A stretch of DNA of 64,000 bases, from contig SHZU01000002.1 in NCBI GenBank assembly GCA_009692115.1, positions 62,001 through 126,000 of the forward strand, given 5' to 3'. Below the pieces are notes generated by a model. That model was not told where the DNA came from. It made no database searches and saw only the letters and a program-made list of their open reading frames with translations. Each line of letters opens with the position of its first letter. Position 1 is the first letter of the stretch. Shown here piece after piece: positions 59,170-64,000 of the stretch. The translations under genes and the position numbers were made by a program. Source of the stretch: Gemmatimonadota bacterium (GTDB lineage: Bacteria > Gemmatimonadota > Gemmatimonadetes > Gemmatimonadales > GWC2-71-9).

Positions 59170-59529
59170 GTGTCCCGCCATCTCGCCAATCCGAACAAGA
59201 TCCAGCACCACCTGACGACCACGGCGTTTACCCTCGACGGGTACCGGGTCACCGCAACCCTCGGCGTCGTACTTGGAATCACCGTGCGGTCTCGCTCGTT
59301 CTTCGGGTTCATCACGGCGTCCCTTGAAACGCTAGGGGGCGGCCGAATCGACCGGTTTGTGCAGCTTTGTGAACGGGCCCGCTCGGAAGCGTTCGAGTTG
59401 ATGCTCCAGCATGCCGAGCAGTCCGGTGGGAATGCCGTGATCGCCATTCGATACGACGCGACCGAGGTCCTGCAGGGTGTCAGCGAAGTCCTGTGCTACG
59501 GAACGGCTGTCGTTGTTGAGCAGGTCTGA
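59170..59529 (+). CDS. YbjQ/UPF0145 family protein
   Basis: 119 residues from a GTG. The family pattern is GYRVTATLGVVLGITVRSRS, FFGFITASL, LCERARSEAFELMLQHAEQS and GGNAVIAIRYD. Members form pentamers and are often called heavy-metal-binding domain proteins, but their role is not established. Divergent from the VOC gene. Confidence 0.88.
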   Translation: MSRHLANPNKIQHHLTTTAFTLDGYRVTATLGVVLGITVRSRSFFGFITASLETLGGGRIDRFVQLCERARSEAFELMLQHAEQSGGNAVIAIRYDATEVLQGVSEVLCYGTAVVVEQV

Positions 59530-59629
59530 TTCGGTCGAATCGCGTTGTGATGGCCTGGTCGGGCAGCAATTGGGTTAACGCCTCCGCCGCTGGCGGCCTA
59601 TCATCCGCGGGCATCCATCCACCGGAGTC

Positions 59630-61162
59630 GTGGTGCTCGCCAAAGTCCGTTCTGCCGCCGTCATCGGCATCGATGCCTATCCGGTCGATGTCGAAATCGA
59701 TCTCGCCAACGGGCTCCCGTCGTTCTCGACCGTTGGCCTTCCGCACGGCGCGGTCAAGGAGGGCAGGGAGCGGGTGTCGGCCGCTCTGGCGAATTCCGGG
59801 TTCGAGTTCCCGCTCAAACGAATCACCGCCAATTTGGCCCCCGCCGATGTTCCCAAGGCCGGCTCGGCCTTCGATCTCCCGATTGCCCTCGGGGTTTTGG
59901 TGGCCAGCGGTCAGCTGGCCATCCCAAGGCTGGCGGACGGATTCGCGTTCGGGGAGCTCGGCCTCGAGGGGAGCCTTCGACCGGTCCGGGGCGCCCTCTC
60001 CCTGGTGAGCTGCGCCCAGGCCCTCGGCGCTCGATGGGTCCTGGTACCTTCGGCCAATCGGGCCGAGGCAGCGTTGGTCGAAGGCATCGAGGTGTTGGCC
60101 GCTCCGTCCCTGCGGGCCATTGCGGATCATTTCCGGGGCCGGGTCCAATTGCTCTCCGGACCCGCCGGCATCGCGGCTGTGGCCGCGCCATCGGACGGCG
60201 TGGATTTTTCAGAAGTCCGCGGGCAGGTGCTTGCGAAGCGCGCCCTCGAGATCGCGGCGGCCGGTGGCCACAACATGCTCATGGTCGGTCCTCCGGGCAG
60301 TGGCAAGACGATGTTGGCCCGCCGGCTGCCCACCATCCTGCCCCCGATGACCGCCGCCGAGGCCGTCGAGGTAACTAAAGTCCATAGCGTGGCGGGGCTC
60401 GGTGGATCCGCGGTCGGCCTCCGGAGCAGCCGGCCGTTCCGGGCTCCCCACCACACGGTGAGTGATGCCGGCATGGCGGGCGGCGGCCCCCATTCCCGCC
60501 CCGGCGAAGTGAGCTTGGCCCACCGCGGCGTGCTCTTCCTCGACGAGCTGCCCGAGTTCCGCCGCAACGTGCTCGACACCCTCCGCCAACCACTTGAAGA
60601 TGGGATCGTCACGATCGCGCGGGCGCAAATGACCGTGACCTACCCGGCCCGGATGATGCTCGTGGCCGCAATGAACCCCTGCCCCTGCGGTTACTTCGGC
60701 GACCCGACCCGGGAATGCCAATGTACGATCGAGGTCCGTCGTCGCTACCGGAACCGGATATCCGGACCGCTCTACGATCGGATCGACTTGCAGTGCCAGG
60801 TTCCCGGCGTGGCCTGGTCTGAACTCGTGGACGGTGACTTGGCTGAGTCAAGTACCGCGATCGCTGCCCGAGTGCGGAGCGCCCGGGAACGGCAGCGGGT
60901 TCGGTTCGACGGCCATTCGGTTGCCTCGGTCAACGCCGATCTGTCAGGCCGCGGGGTGGACCGGTGGTGCGCCCCTGACGCCGAGGGCCGGAAACTCCTG
61001 GCGCTGGCCCTGGCGCGGCTCGGGTTGTCGGCCCGGGCGTATGTCCGGGTTCTCAAGGTGGCTCGGACGATTGCGGATCTTGGAGGGGAGGACCGGGTTC
61101 GGGGGCCCCACGTCGCCGAGGCGGTGCAGTACCGCGGCCTGGATCGGTCTATTGGGGGCTGA
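59630..61162 (+). CDS. comM: YifB/ComM-type AAA ATPase (Mg-chelatase-like)
   Basis: 510 residues from a GTG. The N-terminal domain (IGIDAYPVDVEIDLANGLPS) is a Lon-like S5 fold. Walker A GPPGSGKT is at residues 220-227, Walker B region LFLDELPEF, and a C-terminal lid with DRIDLQCQVPGV. A CxC-rich zinc motif (MNPCPCGYFGDPTRECQC) is present as in ComM. ComM is a hexameric helicase that promotes branch migration during natural transformation. No other competence gene is in the window. Its last 14 bases overlap the end of the convergent lipoprotein. Confidence 0.93.
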   Translation: MVLAKVRSAAVIGIDAYPVDVEIDLANGLPSFSTVGLPHGAVKEGRERVSAALANSGFEFPLKRITANLAPADVPKAGSAFDLPIALGVLVASGQLAIPRLADGFAFGELGLEGSLRPVRGALSLVSCAQALGARWVLVPSANRAEAALVEGIEVLAAPSLRAIADHFRGRVQLLSGPAGIAAVAAPSDGVDFSEVRGQVLAKRALEIAAAGGHNMLMVGPPGSGKTMLARRLPTILPPMTAAEAVEVTKVHSVAGLGGSAVGLRSSRPFRAPHHTVSDAGMAGGGPHSRPGEVSLAHRGVLFLDELPEFRRNVLDTLRQPLEDGIVTIARAQMTVTYPARMMLVAAMNPCPCGYFGDPTRECQCTIEVRRRYRNRISGPLYDRIDLQCQVPGVAWSELVDGDLAESSTAIAARVRSARERQRVRFDGHSVASVNADLSGRGVDRWCAPDAEGRKLLALALARLGLSARAYVRVLKVARTIADLGGEDRVRGPHVAEAVQYRGLDRSIGG

Positions 61163-61565
61163 CCAAGTTCACCACCAGCCGGAGCCGGTAGTCTTCCGGG
61201 CGGATGATCCCGCGAACCAGAGCCGGATAGGGTCGCAAGTCTATCGCCTCGATGATGTAGCGGCCCTCGGTCACGCTCGCCGGCAGTCCAGCATCGATCA
61301 GCACCGGACCCTGGGTGGACCCTCCAAAGACGCCCAGCTCAATTCCAGCCTTTCCCTTGACCACGCACACCGCGTCGATCGGGCACCGGCTGTCGCCGAC
61401 CACCCGTCGAAATCCGACCGTCAGGTCGGTGCCGACGATCCGGGTGCTTTGGTTTGGCGCGATCTCAAATTCCTCGCCCAGCGGAACCTCGGTCGGGTCG
61501 AGCCCAAAACATCCGGCGATCAATCCGGCCCCGGCCATCCAGTGCCAATGCTTCATTCGGGTCAT
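61149..61565 (-). CDS. Small lipoprotein with conserved two-cysteine motif
   Basis: 138 residues (start at 61565, or ATG at 61556). Lipobox in GLIAGCFG. After the signal, the motif DSRCPIDAVCVVKGKA resembles a bacterial family with D-S-R-C-P...C-V-W-x-G-x-A; its two Cys could form a disulfide. Beta-rich remainder. Function unknown. Confidence 0.7.
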   Translation of the reverse strand: MTRMKHWHWMAGAGLIAGCFGLDPTEVPLGEEFEIAPNQSTRIVGTDLTVGFRRVVGDSRCPIDAVCVVKGKAGIELGVFGGSTQGPVLIDAGLPASVTEGRYIIEAIDLRPYPALVRGIIRPEDYRLRLVVNLVSPQ

Positions 61566-61752
61566 GCCTCCGGCGTCCTTTGGGCAATCCCCGTACCAGC
61601 TTGTTCAAGGGCTAAGTGCACTGAATAGGGCCCGGTAGCCGCCGGCCGAGGCACCCCGTGTTGGAACGACACGCGGGTCCGACACGGCTGGTACGCAGCC
61701 AGTGCCGCGCCAGATGTTGTGCGGCGACCGGCAGGGGACCGGAAACCGGACC

Positions 61753-62268
61753 TCAGGTACCCGGGAATACCTGGCGGAGGTGGGTCAGGATGTTGAGTTC
61801 CAAGCGGCCGGTGGTTGCGCAGGGCACCCGTTCGCTTCGGCCTCCCGGGACGTCAACCGCGTCCGCACTGAGCAGGATCTGGAGTCGGGAGCCCTTGGGC
61901 GCGGGGGATACCTGGGCGCCGAGGTTGAGGAAGACATGCCAGAGGTCGGCGTTGGCCCCGGTGATGCCTTCGCCGCAGGAGAGGAACGCCGAGACCGGTT
62001 TGGTTCCGATCCGGCGGCTCACCCGGAGGCGTTTGACCCCAAGCTGGTGGTTGGCCGGATCGTCCTCCTTCATTGCGAGCTTGACGTCGGCGAAGAATGC
62101 CTTGAGGACCCGGTACACGCTGTCAGCGGGTCCGGCGACGAGGCCGCTGGTCGAACCGAGGTCCCGCTCGAACACGAACGTCCCCCAATCCGTGAGGAGT
62201 TTTTCTTGAGCCGCTACGGGCCGGCCCACCAACACCAATATTGCGGTCAGCCATGCCAATGGTCGCAT
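61753..62268 (-). CDS. Secreted protein of unknown function
   Basis: 171 residues. Signal peptide PLAWLTAILVLVGRPVAA. Two Cys (FLSCGEG and VPCATTG) are the only obvious markers. The beta-rich sequence (GTFVFERDLGSTSGLVAGPA, SRLQILLSADAVDVPGG) suggests a single compact domain. No family recognised. Short upstream region shared with the divergent membrane hydrolase gene. Confidence 0.65.
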   Translation of the reverse strand: MRPLAWLTAILVLVGRPVAAQEKLLTDWGTFVFERDLGSTSGLVAGPADSVYRVLKAFFADVKLAMKEDDPANHQLGVKRLRVSRRIGTKPVSAFLSCGEGITGANADLWHVFLNLGAQVSPAPKGSRLQILLSADAVDVPGGRSERVPCATTGRLELNILTHLRQVFPGT

Positions 62269-62336
62269 CGGTCGGTCCTCATTAGGGTTGGTGACTGGTG
62301 GACAATATGAGCCTTTGGGACCGGAAAGGCAGCAGG

Positions 62337-63281
62337 ATGGATCCGTTTTGCCACACGCTGGTTGGCGCCGCCCTCGCGAAAGGCGGGTGTGACCGCTGGA
62401 CGCCGCGGGCCACGGCGGTGCTGATGTTCGCCGCTAACGCGCCCGATGTCGATGTTGTGGCCACGCTGGTGGGAGAGAACCTGGCGTGGCGGCGGGGCGT
62501 GTCGCACGGGGTTCCGGCGCTGCTGGTCTGGCCGTTTCTGATCGCCGCGGCGGCCCTGCTGTTCGACCGATGGCGTCCGGTGCCAGGGGAGCCCCCTGTC
62601 CGGTTCGGACCGGTCGCCGCGATCTCGGCGGTCGGGGTGCTGACCCACCCCGTTCTCGACTACCTCAACAACTACGGGATGCGCTGGTTGATGCCCTTCC
62701 GGGATCGATGGTTTTACGGTGACAGTCTGTTCATCGTGGACCCCTGGCTTTATCTCGTCTTGGGGCTCGGGCTCTACTTGGCGGGCCGGAGTCGCCGGGC
62801 TGGACATCATGACCCTGCTCGCCCGCTCCGCATCGCGTTGGCCATCGGGTTGGTCTATATCGGGGGAATGATGGCGGGCACCACGGCCGCCCGGGCGATC
62901 GCGGTTCGATCGTTAGGTAATGTCGACCGGGATCGGCTGATGGTCACCGCCCTGCCGGTCACGCCATTTCGGAAACAACTCATCGCCGACGACGGCGGGC
63001 ACTATCGGATTGGGACTGTCGACCTGTTGACCCGGACCACTCGAGTGGACTCGACCATGACGAGGAACCCTCGATTTGCCGAGGCGGTCGCCGCGCTCAA
63101 GCAGAGCGCGCCGGGGCGAGCCTTGCTACGGTGGTCGCGCTATCCGGTCGTGCGGGAGGTCGAGGGAGGACGGCTCCGATTCTTCGACCTGCGGTACACC
63201 GACGGCCGCGACCCGTCATGGGCCAGCCTCGATGTCAATCCGATTGAGCCGACGCTCGGACCGCTGCCAGCGACGCCCTAA
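62337..63281 (+). CDS. YdjM/YbcI-like membrane-bound metal-dependent hydrolase
   Basis: 314 residues from the ATG at 62337, with GGAAAGG about 10 bases upstream (the frame also has an ATG at 62298). The family pattern is MDPFCHTLVGAALAKGG with an early His, AANAPDVDVVATL with Asp residues, WRRGVSHGVPALLVW and LTHPVLDYLNNYG, all putative metal ligands, in a frame of four or so membrane helices. The C-terminal soluble extension is about 130 residues long. The last 47 bases overlap the convergent PxpC-like gene. Confidence 0.8.
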   Translation: MDPFCHTLVGAALAKGGCDRWTPRATAVLMFAANAPDVDVVATLVGENLAWRRGVSHGVPALLVWPFLIAAAALLFDRWRPVPGEPPVRFGPVAAISAVGVLTHPVLDYLNNYGMRWLMPFRDRWFYGDSLFIVDPWLYLVLGLGLYLAGRSRRAGHHDPARPLRIALAIGLVYIGGMMAGTTAARAIAVRSLGNVDRDRLMVTALPVTPFRKQLIADDGGHYRIGTVDLLTRTTRVDSTMTRNPRFAEAVAALKQSAPGRALLRWSRYPVVREVEGGRLRFFDLRYTDGRDPSWASLDVNPIEPTLGPLPATP

Positions 63282-64000
63282 GCCGGGCCACCGACATCCG
63301 CCACAGCGGCCCGGCCTGGTCAGTCGAGACCCAGGCAAACCGCACCGTGCTCCCAGGCGCCAGTTGCGCAAACCGGGTCAGGTCGGCGCTGATCACCGCG
63401 CCGATCTTGGGGTAGCCGCCGACCGTCGGCCCGTCGCGGAGGATGACGATGGGCTGCCCGTCGTCCGGTACCTGAATGGCGCCCAGGCAGGTTGCCTCGG
63501 AGGGAAGGGTCGCGGTCACCTTGACCGCCAGGGGCGCGCCTTCGAGTCGAGTTCCCATCCGGTCTGAATTGACCGCCACCCGGTAGGGCGATTCGGCGAG
63601 TCGGAGGTACGCGTCGGTCGCGAAGACGTGCGCTTGGGGGCCAGGGGCCACTCGGATCGGTCCGGGGTCTGGCGGCGGTGACGGTACCGAGGTGCCGGGC
63701 CCGGGTGACATGGGCGGACGGGGTCCCCACCGGAGTTGGTCGCCCGCGGTGAGCCGGCGGCCCTCGAGCCCCCCGAGCGCCGTCGGGAGGTAGGTAGACC
63801 GGCTGCCGAGCAGTAGCGGCACGTTGACTCCGCCCTGGATCGCCATGAGGACAAACCGCCGGCCCGCTTCGGAGGCGATCTCGAGGCGACCGCCCTTCGG
63901 GATAGCGAGCTGTGTCGAGCTCGGGACCTCGGCGCCGTTCAGCCGCACCACGGCCCCTCCCACCACCGCCACGGCCGCCGCGGCGTCAAAGCCTAACACG
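63235..64000 (-). CDS. pxpC: 5-oxoprolinase subunit C (PxpC)/biotin-dependent carboxyltransferase-like, partial at right edge
   Basis: The C-terminal about 255 residues; the N-terminus is outside the window. Characteristic stretches: FVLMAIQGGVNVPLLLGSRS followed by TYLPTALGGLEGR, then YRVAVNSDRMGTRLEG, and ILRDGPTVGGYPKIG. This is the KipA/PxpC family, which with PxpB and PxpA cleaves 5-oxoproline using ATP. The partner genes would be further right. A proline-rich spacer occurs near SPGPGTSVPSPPPDPGP. Confidence 0.85.
   Translation of the reverse strand, partial: VLGFDAAAAVAVVGGAVVRLNGAEVPSSTQLAIPKGGRLEIASEAGRRFVLMAIQGGVNVPLLLGSRSTYLPTALGGLEGRRLTAGDQLRWGPRPPMSPGPGTSVPSPPPDPGPIRVAPGPQAHVFATDAYLRLAESPYRVAVNSDRMGTRLEGAPLAVKVTATLPSEATCLGAIQVPDDGQPIVILRDGPTVGGYPKIGAVISADLTRFAQLAPGSTVRFAWVSTDQAGPLWRMSVARLRASLAAVRASAQSD

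Overview
The window is GC-rich chromosomal DNA from a bacterium with closely packed, often overlapping operons on both strands. The gene content fits Gemmatimonadota best: an alternative complex III operon, many small exported proteins, a TonB plug-like domain, and heptamer short repeats at gene ends. This placement is inferred from gene content; no rRNA gene is present to confirm it. I saw no tRNA, rRNA, CRISPR array, insertion sequence or prophage.

Layout. Positions 1-10 kb hold queuosine precursor genes (queE, queC, later queF), an SRPBCC/TIGR01777 epimerase, arginine decarboxylase speA, a UPF0182 membrane protein, citrate synthase, and a degenerate ADP-ribosylglycohydrolase-like protein. 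Positions 10-18 kb hold a secreted beta-helix/PA14 protein, a TetR plus acyl-CoA dehydrogenase pair, gene debris (a zinc-ribbon ORF and a dinB tail), ferritin, and a three-gene run ending in a SpoU/TrmJ-type RNA methyltransferase. Positions 18.2-25.6 kb carry a complete actABCDEF alternative complex III operon. A decayed ECF sigma locus and a cysteine-rich unknown protein follow, then a cupredoxin lipoprotein (27.2 kb). Both actA and the cupredoxin gene have a CRP/FNR-type palindrome upstream, so the cupredoxin is a good candidate electron acceptor for the complex.

Positions 28.9-33.1 kb (minus strand) hold the most interesting system: four overlapping genes for serine palmitoyltransferase, a GNAT-fold acyltransferase, an extended SDR and a PAP2 protein. 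Together they match a bacterial ceramide/sphingolipid pathway (Spt, bCerS, CerR and a head-group or phosphatase step). Positions 33.3-38.1 kb encode a secreted M6 protease, a lipoprotein and an orphan isoquinoline-oxidoreductase-like molybdoprotein.

Positions 38.2-47.1 kb (minus) form a TetR-led RND efflux operon followed by a small unknown protein and an ABC exporter. Positions 47.2-52.3 kb (minus) form a D-aminoacylase/GntR/two-permease operon. Positions 53-64 kb contain a penicillin acylase-family hydrolase, small exported proteins, a decayed SPFH/ribbon-helix-helix pair, a zinc alcohol dehydrogenase, a glyoxalase-like protein, a YbjQ-type protein, a ComM/YifB AAA ATPase, unknown exported proteins, a YdjM-like membrane hydrolase, and the end of a PxpC-type 5-oxoprolinase subunit that runs off the right edge.
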